This document shows, piece after piece, positions 1 through 6,441 of a DNA stretch of 15,265 nucleotides (its first letter is position 1; the number at the start of each line of letters is the position of its first letter). Below the pieces are notes generated by a model. That model saw only the letters and a program-made list of their open reading frames with translations. It made no database searches and was not told the origin of the DNA. The stretch is from Deltaproteobacteria bacterium (GTDB taxonomy: Bacteria > SAR324 > NAC60-12). The translations under genes were made by a program, and so were the position numbers. The stretch is from assembly GCA_002730365.1 (NCBI GenBank), contig PBZZ01000007.1:1-15265 (forward strand). Reading direction: 5' to 3'.

Positions 1-34
1 GCAATTTCTGACAACTAAGCAGGTCTTTTTAGTA

Positions 35-52
35 GTAAACATAAAAGTTTAC
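35..52. repeat. Short AT-rich inverted repeat beyond the ABC gene
   Basis: GTAAAC and GTTTAC form a perfect 6-bp inverted repeat around a 6-base centre. It lies about 110 bases past the stop of the minus-strand ABC exporter gene. The stem is AT-rich and no run of T follows on either strand, so it is a poor intrinsic terminator. It could be a weak hairpin or a protein-binding dyad, or chance. The rest of 1-158 shows no gene I can support. Confidence 0.2.
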
Positions 53-158
53 AGCGATTTTGTACTTCCTTCAAGCGTACACTGCAAGATTCCCCGCACT
101 TTAGGTAAAGTCGCTGATTGAGGAGAGAAATTCAGATCAATATAAGGCGCTTAATTCT

Positions 159-2015
159 TCAGGACGTTTCATGCTGTAATGCCCACATTTCCTGGTAGTA
201 GCCGGGTTGTTGAAGTAGTTTCTCATGGGTTCCCTGGGCTACAATCCGCCCCTCATCTAGCACCAGGATCCAATCTGCTTTTTCCACTGCTGTGACCCGA
301 TGAGAGACAATCAGTAGGCTCTTTGCCTGCCTGCGAGTAAAGATTTGCTGAAGTAGGTAGCGCTCAGTCTCGTAGTCCACTGCCGAGAGGACATTGTCCA
401 GAATCAGTAGATCACAGGATGTGGCCATTGCTCGGGCCAAGCTGATTCTTTGTTTCTGGCCACCAGAGAGCAGGATACCCTTCTCACCAACAATGGTCTG
501 TTCCTGCAGCGGGAATTTATCGACTTCCTCCTGGAGTGCGGCTTGTTGGAGCAAACTAGGAAAATGTTCCTGCCAGTTCTCAGGCCGATTCTCAATCGCA
601 AACGCAATATTATTCTCTACTGTATCAGAAAAGAGGAATGGCTCCTGAGTCACTGTTCGGACGCTGTGACGTAAGTCCTGGTAGGTCAAGCGATTGATGT
701 CAATGTTATTGAGGCGAATTTGTCCATCTTCAGTGACTAGATAGCGATTAATGCAGTTGACTAGGGTCGACTTGCCAGAACCGATCTGACCCAGGACGCC
801 AAGTGTTTGACCAGGCTTTAGGCGGAAGTTGATGTCCTGCAAAACCCAGGGTCGATCCTTAGCGTAGCGGAATCGGAGATTGCGCACAGTAAGCCCATCT
901 TGGAATAGGTTCTTTTGTTGTGCTTCCGGTAGAGACTGGCGACCTGCGAAAGACTCTGGTTGTTGAAGTACAGACTGGACACTGGCGAGCCCAACCATTC
1001 CTTGTTGGAACATGGTGGTAACCCAACCCAGGCCCATCAGTGGCAATGTCAGCAGTGCGGTATAAGCAATGAATGCGGTTAATTCACCAACTGTGAACTC
1101 CTCTTCCAGCACCATCATTCCCCCGAAGAGCAGCACCACCACTTTGAGGATATTGGCTAGGTTCATCAGTACAGGCATGATGAAAGAGCGAATCCAGGCG
1201 ATGTTCAAGGAGCGCTCCGTCAGGTTTCGATTATCTTTGTCAAAGCGCTCCTGGCTCCAAGCCCCAAGATTATTGCTACGGATCACATCAATTCCATTCA
1301 AGGAAGCTACTGTAAAGCCAGAGAGATTCTGAAGGTCCGTTTGCCGTGTCCGCATGTTGTTGACTAAAAAGCGCATACCAATCCGGACGATAGAGAAGAC
1401 AATCAGGATCGGAATGACGCAGTAGAGCGTTAGTCTTGGTGAAAGCTGGAACATCATCAGGGGGGTTAGCGAGAGCGCACTGGCAATATTGAAGACCTGC
1501 ATGAAACCAAAGCCGCAGATCATCCGAATGCCATGGATATCGTTGTTGACTCGGGAAATGATCGTACCGCTTGGATTCTTATCGTAGTAGTTCTGTTGCA
1601 GTTGCATCAGCTTGGTGAACATGTCGTTCTTCACCTGGCACTCGATCGCACGCCCGGGATTGAAAAAGAGTAGGCGGGACAGTGTGCGAATGAAAACCAT
1701 GCTGACCGCCAGTATGAGCATGATCCAAAGATATTCATTGAGTAGATCGTATTGCCCATTTAGATCGCTTGAAAGCAGGTCAATACTGAGTTGAACATAT
1801 TCTGGAATGCTGACCGCCAGCCAATTTGTGAGGAAAGTGGTGAAGATACCGATTGTGTAGGAAATCCAGTGCTGTCGGAGGTAATGGACCAGCAGAAGGT
1901 ACTTGTTGTGCACCCAGTCGCTGTCCAGTACAGAAACGGTGAAAGTGCCTCCACGCTCATCAAGTGTGTCGGAGGGAATTAGTGTGCGGACCAGGCGTCC
2001 AAGCGTTGCTTGCAT
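159..2015 (-). CDS. MdlA-like ABC exporter half-transporter (TMD-NBD)
   Basis: Inner-membrane ABC exporter subunit of 618 aa, with a transmembrane domain fused to an ATPase domain. Six hydrophobic segments lie near residues 51-69, 95-113, 168-188, 195-215, 280-299 and 308-335. The nucleotide-binding domain has Walker A (GQIGSGKST, K415), Q-loop Q457, signature LSGGQ (S517), Walker B ending at D540, D-loop SAVD and H-loop H572. The style (FLFSDTV, LSGGQKQRIS, LSAVD) is that of the MdlA/BmrC branch of multidrug and lipid exporters. The residue after Walker B, normally the catalytic Glu, is Asn541 (codon AAT at 393-395). This suggests a degenerate site, as in heterodimeric exporters whose partner supplies the active residue. 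Any partner downstream would lie beyond the left edge. The start is ATG at 2013-2015 with a weak ribosome site. The first 45 residues are longer than usual, so a later start (for example GTG near residue 36) is possible. Substrate unknown. Confidence 0.93.
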   Translation of the reverse strand: MQATLGRLVRTLIPSDTLDERGGTFTVSVLDSDWVHNKYLLLVHYLRQHWISYTIGIFTTFLTNWLAVSIPEYVQLSIDLLSSDLNGQYDLLNEYLWIMLILAVSMVFIRTLSRLLFFNPGRAIECQVKNDMFTKLMQLQQNYYDKNPSGTIISRVNNDIHGIRMICGFGFMQVFNIASALSLTPLMMFQLSPRLTLYCVIPILIVFSIVRIGMRFLVNNMRTRQTDLQNLSGFTVASLNGIDVIRSNNLGAWSQERFDKDNRNLTERSLNIAWIRSFIMPVLMNLANILKVVVLLFGGMMVLEEEFTVGELTAFIAYTALLTLPLMGLGWVTTMFQQGMVGLASVQSVLQQPESFAGRQSLPEAQQKNLFQDGLTVRNLRFRYAKDRPWVLQDINFRLKPGQTLGVLGQIGSGKSTLVNCINRYLVTEDGQIRLNNIDINRLTYQDLRHSVRTVTQEPFLFSDTVENNIAFAIENRPENWQEHFPSLLQQAALQEEVDKFPLQEQTIVGEKGILLSGGQKQRISLARAMATSCDLLILDNVLSAVDYETERYLLQQIFTRRQAKSLLIVSHRVTAVEKADWILVLDEGRIVAQGTHEKLLQQPGYYQEMWALQHETS

Positions 2016-2055
2016 CAGGTTTCTGTTGAAGATGAGAAAGAGTCAGTTGGACGCA

Positions 2056-2083
2056 ATTTTACCTTTTAGTTCAAAAAGGCTAA
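2056..2083 (-). promoter_or_regulatory. Possible promoter for the ABC exporter
   Basis: On the minus strand a TAAAAT box (2056-2061, five of six matches to TATAAT) lies 16 bases downstream of TTAGCC (2078-2083, a poor -35). Transcription would begin near 2049, giving a leader of about 34 bases before the ATG at 2015. The 116-base gap between the divergent genes must hold promoters for both directions. I could not find a better plus-strand candidate. Confidence 0.25.
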
Positions 2084-2131
2084 CATCGGAAAGATTGTAA
2101 AAACCAGCCAGAATTCGTTACGTCAAGCCTT

Positions 2132-3223
2132 ATGACTGACCCTCTGTTGCCTCTTTTAGAACAATTAGCAGCTCACCACTTACCTTCGTTATCTGCTCCG
2201 CCTATTGCGCTGCGTGGTGATGGGTCAGATCGGCAGATTTATCGATTCTCCATGGGAAACGGCCGCTCATGGGTTGGTGTTACCAATCCAGCTCAGGACG
2301 AAAACCAAGCTTTTTTGGCAATGTCCCGTCACTTTCGAAAGCAGGGCATTCCTGTTCCTGAAATTTACGCGGAAGATCCGCAGCAACTAGTCTACCTGCT
2401 TGAGGATCTGGGTGATCAGACACTAGCCGACTGGTTGATGGATCTGGATCCGAATGTGCACGAAGCTGCCGTGCGCATCCGAGAAGTTTACCAAGAGGTG
2501 CTCGAGGTGCTAATCCAAATGCAAACCAAGGGAACAGTTGGTTTTGATCGCAGCTGGTGCCATGCTGCTCCTGAATCGAACACAGCACTTTTCCAAGCGG
2601 ACCTCCAATACTTTCTTCAAAGATTCTGGGAAGCCTTTGTACCCGATAGTCCTGTTACTGCAGTTCTGGGTGAGGAACTATCGACGCTGGCTGAAACGGT
2701 GGGTAGGTTGCCAAGAACGGTGTTTGTCTCACGGGACTTCCAATCCCGTAACCTGATGTGGCATCATGGTCAATTATATATGATCGATTACCAGTCAGGT
2801 GGAATTGGGGCACCACATTACGACCTAGCTGCTCTTCTTCACGCTTCCAAGGCCGGATTGAATGAAGCGCTACGTGAGCAACTTCGAGATGATTATCAGG
2901 AACTTGGTGCACGGCATCGCTTAGTTGATCCGAAATACTTTACCAGCGAACTAGATCAGTTTGTTTTGCTACGTCGATTGCGCTCCTTGGGTACTTATGG
3001 ATACCTTTCAGCCATCAAGGGTAAGTGGTATTTTCTTGATTCCATCCCTGGGACTATTCGAGATGTTCACAGAATGTTGCACGAACGTCGGGCACTAAAT
3101 CAATGGACCGCCCTGCGTACCTTGTTTGAGGAATGGCGGAAACGTGATGAACTGCAGGATCGCGAGTGGCTGCAACAACAAGCAAAAATGATCACCTCCC
3201 AAAACCCGAAGGAAAAACCCTAG
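2132..3223 (+). CDS. Aminoglycoside phosphotransferase-fold kinase (COG3178/AmgK-like)
   Basis: Cytoplasmic small-molecule kinase of 363 aa with the APH/choline-kinase fold. Visible motifs are an N-terminal glycine-rich loop region (GDGSDRQIYRF, about 29-39), a hinge-like LLEDLGDQTLADWL segment (89-102), the catalytic loop SRDFQSRN (200-207, with D202 as base and N207 for metal) and the metal-binding IDYQ (D219), followed by GAPHYDLAALL. The closest named relatives I recall are COG3178 kinases such as AmgK, which phosphorylate the anomeric position of MurNAc/GlcNAc in peptidoglycan recycling. The MurU nucleotidyltransferase often found next to amgK is absent here, so the substrate stays open. 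The His of the usual HRD motif is Ser200, in line with a subfamily reading xRDFQSRN. The stop TAG is separated from the next start by one base (TAGCATG), so the downstream gene is probably translationally coupled. No clear Shine-Dalgarno precedes the ATG. Confidence 0.88.
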   Translation: MTDPLLPLLEQLAAHHLPSLSAPPIALRGDGSDRQIYRFSMGNGRSWVGVTNPAQDENQAFLAMSRHFRKQGIPVPEIYAEDPQQLVYLLEDLGDQTLADWLMDLDPNVHEAAVRIREVYQEVLEVLIQMQTKGTVGFDRSWCHAAPESNTALFQADLQYFLQRFWEAFVPDSPVTAVLGEELSTLAETVGRLPRTVFVSRDFQSRNLMWHHGQLYMIDYQSGGIGAPHYDLAALLHASKAGLNEALREQLRDDYQELGARHRLVDPKYFTSELDQFVLLRRLRSLGTYGYLSAIKGKWYFLDSIPGTIRDVHRMLHERRALNQWTALRTLFEEWRKRDELQDREWLQQQAKMITSQNPKEKP

Positions 3224-3224
3224 C

Positions 3225-3695
3225 ATGCCTCCAGCTGAAAACGAAAAGCCACTCTCTTTCGTCGAGAATCGAAATCTACGAGAGCATCCGACAGAAACTA
3301 ACGCTCCAGCCTTCCGACCAGATCCCCTGTCTGTGGATCGCAGTGAAGCACTGGAGGCGATGAATCATCATGCACAGGAGCAAATTAATCGACTTCAGGA
3401 ACAGGCACAATTATTACTGCGGCAAGCCCAGGAGATTGAAGCGCGTGTGCGACTCGCAGAACAGATCGCCAAGGCGCAGTACCGGTTCACGCCGGTATTG
3501 CTGCAGCCCTACCATCTCTACGAAGCTGCACAATCCAACAATCATGTACTCAGCCTGATTGGCCCTGAGGAGTGGAGTAACTCTTGTCCTTATGGTTCCT
3601 ATCTAGCTTGCGTGCGTCAGCTGGGAGATGGCACCTGGGAACCTCTGGAGCAGAGTGATTCATTCGAAACTTTCCAGGCACTGCCTGCACCTTAG
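3225..3695 (+). CDS. DUF2452 / C1orf50-like protein of unknown function
   Basis: Soluble protein of 156 aa with no signal peptide or membrane segment. Residues 1-42 are polar, Pro/Glu/Asn-rich and probably disordered. Residues about 43-84 form an amphipathic helix, likely coiled coil, rich in Gln and Glu (INRLQEQAQLLLRQAQEI). A compact C-terminal block follows with YHLYEA, LSLIGPEEW, CPYGSYLA and DGTWEP. This order (helix, then FxPVxxxxYxLYE, SLIxPEEW, CPY and a Trp near the end) matches my recollection of DUF2452, the family that includes human C1orf50. The molecular role of that family is unknown to me. The start ATG lies one base after the kinase stop, which is strong evidence of cotranscription and coupling with it. 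No active-site residues can be assigned. Confidence 0.8.
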   Translation: MPPAENEKPLSFVENRNLREHPTETNAPAFRPDPLSVDRSEALEAMNHHAQEQINRLQEQAQLLLRQAQEIEARVRLAEQIAKAQYRFTPVLLQPYHLYEAAQSNNHVLSLIGPEEWSNSCPYGSYLACVRQLGDGTWEPLEQSDSFETFQALPAP

Positions 3696-3714
3696 CCTAG
3701 CCCTTGCATCATCA

Positions 3715-3741
3715 TTGTTCAGAAATTGAACCAACTATAAA
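3715..3741 (+). promoter_or_regulatory. Possible promoter with overlapping operator-like dyad
   Basis: TATAAA at 3736-3741 is a good -10 candidate. TTGTTC at 3715-3720 is a possible -35 with a short 15-base spacer. An imperfect inverted repeat fills the spacer: TTGTTCA (3715-3721) pairs with TGAACCAA (3727-3734) with one bulged base. Transcription would start near 3748, only about five bases before the regulator ATG at 3753, which also lacks a Shine-Dalgarno, so the message might be almost leaderless. A dyad over the promoter of a winged-helix gene fits autoregulation, but this is inference. Confidence 0.3.
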
Positions 3742-3752
3742 CCTGCAGATTA

Positions 3753-4310
3753 ATGAATCAAGAAGAACAACGCACACTCTCGCTCTTCGAGGCTGTTGAT
3801 GGCAACGAACGCATCAGTCAGCGCCAATTGGCCCAAGAACTTGGGCTTTCCTTGGGATTGACCAACGCCTTCCTACAAACAGTGCTTCACAAGGGTTGGG
3901 TCCGTGCTCGCCAGGTCAGTGCACGGCGCTGGGCCTATTTCCTGACACCAGAAGGCTTTCGAGAGAAAAGTCGCTTGACGATGAATTACCTGCGGCGAAC
4001 GATGCATTCGTTTCAGGAACTCAAAACCCTCATCCTCCAGCATTTCACTGCACTCGAACGTCAAGGTTGCCAGCGTATTCACTTGTGCAGTGAGGGAGAT
4101 CTGCAAGAAATCATTCGCCTTTGCCTGCCACTTTCCAAGCTGGTGTTGTCTGCCTTCACGGATTCTGATGAGTTGCTCAAGCGACCGCTACCAATTTTGG
4201 CTCAGGATGAGCGACTGTTTCTGGCCGTTCTACAAGATCAAGGACCTCTGACCCTACATCTGCAGCAACACGGCTGGAAGGCTGGTCAACATTTTGTCTG
4301 TCTCTACTGA
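3753..4310 (+). CDS. Winged helix-turn-helix regulator (EPS-associated MarR-like)
   Basis: Predicted DNA-binding protein of 185 aa. Residues 8-66 form a winged helix: an N-terminal helix (TLSLFEAVDG), SQRQLAQELGLSLG as first helix and turn (22-35), LTNAFLQTVLHKGWV as recognition helix (36-50), then a basic beta wing (RARQVSARRWAYFLTPEGF). The pattern resembles regulators annotated as EPS-associated MarR family, where LTPxGhxxK and LTxxYL follow the wing, as here (LTPEGFREKSRLTMNYL). The C-terminal half (about 105-185) has alternating strands and helices such as RIHLCSEGDLQEI. It could be a worn ligand- or nucleotide-sensing domain, but I see no firm motif. Any exopolysaccharide link is only by family name, although a glycosyltransferase gene lies about 4 kb away on the other strand. 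The next gene may start three bases after this stop. Confidence 0.75.
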   Translation: MNQEEQRTLSLFEAVDGNERISQRQLAQELGLSLGLTNAFLQTVLHKGWVRARQVSARRWAYFLTPEGFREKSRLTMNYLRRTMHSFQELKTLILQHFTALERQGCQRIHLCSEGDLQEIIRLCLPLSKLVLSAFTDSDELLKRPLPILAQDERLFLAVLQDQGPLTLHLQQHGWKAGQHFVCLY

Positions 4311-4313
4311 GCA

Positions 4314-4721
4314 GTGGATTCAGACACCTCTGCCTCACCTTCTCTCCACTTGGGGTTACTGAAGAAACTTCCTACTGAAGCACTGGCTGGCTGGGGTTGT
4401 GTGACCCCATTTTGGGGCGGCAAGATGGCAGATCCCTTCTCAGCAGAGCAAGCGACGTTTGTGGTACAGCCAGAAGATTTGGTTGCTCTCAAGCAGTGGC
4501 TGACCACAGTTGGGCTGACCAAGTTGGAGCGGCAGTTGAAGGTGCTAGGCATCGAAACAGGCAGTACCGAAGTTGCCGAGGTAGTGAGCCGCCAGTTTGT
4601 TCTGCAAGGGAGCCCCAATGGTTCCACTGATTCCCTCTTCCTGACTGCTTGGAAAGATCCACGTCCTCAACGAAAGTTCGGCTTTTCCAGTCGCCTGTCT
4701 CTATCAAACAAACCAAAATAA
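4314..4721 (+). CDS. Hypothetical protein
   Basis: Unrecognised ORF of up to 135 aa. The codon choice looks like that of its neighbours through most of the length, and the C-terminal part has a plausible mixed hydrophobic pattern (EDLVALKQWLTTVGLTKLERQLKVLGI, split here as a helix pair near residues 53-79), ending in a basic, Ser-rich tail. There is no signal peptide or membrane helix. The GTG at 4314, three bases after the upstream stop, gives the longest form but has no Shine-Dalgarno. An ATG at 4425 (M38) has a purine-rich GGGGCGG just upstream and would give 98 aa, so the true start is uncertain. A terminator-like hairpin lies between the two starts. An opposing ORF at 4304-4627 on the minus strand looks like a shadow. 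No function can be assigned. Confidence 0.5.
   Translation: MDSDTSASPSLHLGLLKKLPTEALAGWGCVTPFWGGKMADPFSAEQATFVVQPEDLVALKQWLTTVGLTKLERQLKVLGIETGSTEVAEVVSRQFVLQGSPNGSTDSLFLTAWKDPRPQRKFGFSSRLSLSNKPK
4392..4417 (+). promoter_or_regulatory. Two mutually exclusive GC hairpins before the internal ATG at 4425
   Basis: TGGGGT (4392-4397) and ACCCCA (4404-4409) form a 6-bp stem with a 6-base loop, followed by TTTT (4410-4413), which resembles a short intrinsic terminator. The same CCCC (4405-4408) can instead pair with GGGG at 4414-4417 across ATTTT. The second GGGG belongs to the purine-rich stretch in front of ATG 4425. The two folds exclude one another, so this could be an attenuator or start-site switch, or simply a sequence inside the coding region. 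Confidence 0.25.
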
Positions 4722-4746
4722 TCCCTGCCAACCCGATGAGGAAGAA

Positions 4747-4775
4747 TTGACTGTTGTTGGTATCTTCCTTAACTT
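4747..4775 (+). promoter_or_regulatory. Possible promoter for the small membrane protein and gltA
   Basis: TTGACT (4747-4752, five of six matches to the -35 consensus) is followed after exactly 17 bases by TAACTT (4770-4775, three of six for the -10). It lies in the 104-base gap between the 4314 gene and the membrane protein. A 15-base dyad, CTATTT-TTC-AAATAG (4782-4796), begins at the expected transcription start and could be an operator or a small leader hairpin. The weak -10 keeps confidence low. Confidence 0.3.
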
Positions 4776-4825
4776 TCCTTTCTATTTTTCAAATAGTTGC
4801 TTGTTACTTTCTGTAAGAAATAATT

Positions 4826-5053
4826 ATGAAAGCTTGGTTGGACGAGCTGGTTGATGGGATCTACCGCGGGCTTTTCGCGCTGATTGTACTGTTCGTACCT
4901 ACTTTGGTACTAGGTGAACTGGCTAAGGCGATCTTCCCAGCAGAATATCACGGTTGGTCCTTTCTCGGATTGCTTTGTGCCTATTTTCTGGTGCTCTATC
5001 GACTGCGTCATCGGTTGCCCTACTGGCGGGACGAGGAACCAACCGACTCCTGA
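4826..5053 (+). CDS. Small two-helix membrane protein
   Basis: Predicted integral membrane protein of 75 aa, family not recognised. An amphipathic N-terminus (MKAWLDELVDGIYRG) leads into a first membrane segment near residues 15-35 (ALIVLFVPTLVLGELAKAIF). A short aromatic turn (EYHGW) and a second segment near 44-60 (FLGLLCAYFLVLYRL) follow, then a basic stretch (RHRLPYW) and an acidic tail (RDEEPTDS). By the positive-inside rule the C-terminus is probably cytoplasmic, and with it the N-terminus. It ends 56 bases before gltA on the same strand and may be cotranscribed, but nothing links it to citrate synthase function. The ribosome site is weak (AAGAAA). Confidence 0.65.
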   Translation: MKAWLDELVDGIYRGLFALIVLFVPTLVLGELAKAIFPAEYHGWSFLGLLCAYFLVLYRLRHRLPYWRDEEPTDS

Positions 5054-5091
5054 CAGGGTTGTGCTGCAAACCTATTTTCAACACGATTGCA

Positions 5092-5109
5092 TCGAATGAA
5101 AGGATTCGA
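5092..5109 (+). promoter_or_regulatory. Hairpin presenting the gltA Shine-Dalgarno in its loop
   Basis: TCGAAT (5092-5097) and ATTCGA (5104-5109) are perfect 6-bp arms around the loop GAAAGG (5098-5103), directly abutting the gltA ATG at 5110. The loop carries the AAAGG ribosome site. The same bases contain a five-codon mini-ORF (ATG at 5096, encoding MKGFE) whose TGA (5111-5113) overlaps the gltA start as ATGA. Both could be coincidence in a short AT-rich leader. Confidence 0.35.
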
Positions 5110-6390
5110 ATGAGTGACAACGCACGGATTGATATCAGAGGTGAGTCAGTGGACCTGCCGATTGTGGAAGGCAGTGAGGGTGAGTTAGGACTGGACATCA
5201 GCAAACTGCGCGCGCAGTCCAAGACAATCACGCTGGATCCGGGCTATGTGAACACAGGTGCGTGCACCAGTGCGATCACTTTTCTGGATGGTGAAGAGGG
5301 AATTCTGCGTTATCGGGGTTACTCCATAGAGGAACTAGCTGAACATTCCAATTTTCTGGAGGTGAGCTACCTCTTGATTTATGGCGATTTGCCAACAGTT
5401 GAACAATTGGAAGAGTTTCGACGTAACATCACGATGCACACGATGCTTCACGAGGATTTGCGCCACATTTATGAGGCATTTCCAAAGGATGCTCACCCGA
5501 TGGCGATTCTCTCCTGCATCGTTTGTGCGCTCTCCACCTTCTACGATGACTTCAGCCATCGTGATCAGAATGCGGTCGATCTTGCAGTTTGGCGACTCGT
5601 GGGCAAGTTGCCTACGATTGCTGCTTGGTCCTACAAGAAAAATATCGGTCAGCCCTTTGTCTACCCAAAGAACCACCTCGATTACTGCGCCAATTTCTTG
5701 AACATGATGTTCAGCGTACCAGCTGGAGATTATGAAGTTCCTGAGGTGTTTGCCAAGGCGCTCAACGTGCTCTTCATCTTACACGCTGATCACGAACAGA
5801 ACTGTTCAACATCAACAGTACGCTTGGTAGGTAGTAGCCAAGCCAATCTTTTTGCTTCGATTTCATCCGGAATTGCTGCGCTCTGGGGACCACTGCATGG
5901 TGGGGCAAATCAAGCTGTGCTGGAAATGCTGGTGCAGATTCAGAATGATGGGGGTGATGTACAGAAGTTTGTGAACCTGGCCAAGGACAAGAATTCAAAC
6001 TTCCGCCTGATGGGTTTTGGTCACCGGGTCTACCGCAATTTTGATCCGCGAGCTAGGATCATCAAGCGCTACGCCGATGAGGTCCTCAAAGTTGTTGGAG
6101 TGCAGGATCCCTTGCTGGATATTGCCAAGCAACTGGAGGAGGCTGCATTACAAGACGAATACTTCGTTGAGCGTAAACTCTATCCAAACGTCGACTTCTA
6201 CAGCGGGATCATCTACAAGGCGATGGGCTTCCCGATTGACATGTTCACCGTCCTATTTGCGATGGGGCGAATGCCGGGCTGGATCGCGCACTGGATCGAA
6301 ATGCACAACAGTGATGCCAAGATTGGGCGCCCTCGACAGATCTACACAGGTCCAACACAGCGTTCGTATCAACAGATCAGCCAGCGCTGA
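5110..6390 (+). CDS. gltA: Citrate synthase
   Basis: Condenses acetyl-CoA with oxaloacetate to citrate, the entry step of the TCA cycle, in the cytoplasm. The 426-aa product is the normal length for the long proteobacterial (E. coli type) enzyme. It has the N-terminal domain (DPGYVNTGACTSAITFLDG, 43-61) and the catalytic residues H263 (LWGPLHGGAN), H305 (GFGHRVY) and D362 (NVDFYSG), almost at E. coli numbering. Also present are the oxaloacetate-site ILHADHEQN (223-231) and the C-terminal GRPRQIYTG. The start at 5110 gives the MSDNARIDI amino end expected for the family and has AAAGGA upstream; the frame is open further upstream (to 4954) but overlaps the membrane-protein gene. Two positions that bind the inhibitor NADH in E. 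coli differ by my alignment (Arg109 to Met, Cys206 to Ala). The gene converges on prmC with 51 bases between stops. Confidence 0.97.
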   Translation: MSDNARIDIRGESVDLPIVEGSEGELGLDISKLRAQSKTITLDPGYVNTGACTSAITFLDGEEGILRYRGYSIEELAEHSNFLEVSYLLIYGDLPTVEQLEEFRRNITMHTMLHEDLRHIYEAFPKDAHPMAILSCIVCALSTFYDDFSHRDQNAVDLAVWRLVGKLPTIAAWSYKKNIGQPFVYPKNHLDYCANFLNMMFSVPAGDYEVPEVFAKALNVLFILHADHEQNCSTSTVRLVGSSQANLFASISSGIAALWGPLHGGANQAVLEMLVQIQNDGGDVQKFVNLAKDKNSNFRLMGFGHRVYRNFDPRARIIKRYADEVLKVVGVQDPLLDIAKQLEEAALQDEYFVERKLYPNVDFYSGIIYKAMGFPIDMFTVLFAMGRMPGWIAHWIEMHNSDAKIGRPRQIYTGPTQRSYQQISQR

Positions 6391-6441
6391 TTCTACCTCT
6401 CCAGGAGTCGCAGAACGGTGTGGCTCCATCCTACCTTTCCT

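Noticed and set aside
2..121. Open frame at the left edge that might be the tail of a plus-strand gene
   Set aside because: Only 39 codons, with unremarkable composition and no recognisable motif; cannot be told from chance.
4304..4627. Minus-strand ORF of 107 codons opposite the 4314 gene
   Set aside because: It overlaps the plus-strand frame and the end of the regulator gene, is rich in Ser/Thr/Cys with no recognisable domain, and has no neighbours on its strand.
4954..5109. Upstream in-frame extension of gltA
   Set aside because: It would overlap the membrane-protein gene by 100 bases and adds residues not found in citrate synthases. ATG 5110 has a ribosome site and gives the expected N-terminus.
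6404..6427. GGAGTC/GGCTCC stem between gltA and prmC as a bidirectional terminator
   Set aside because: The stem contains a G-T pair, has a 12-base loop and lacks a T-run on either side.
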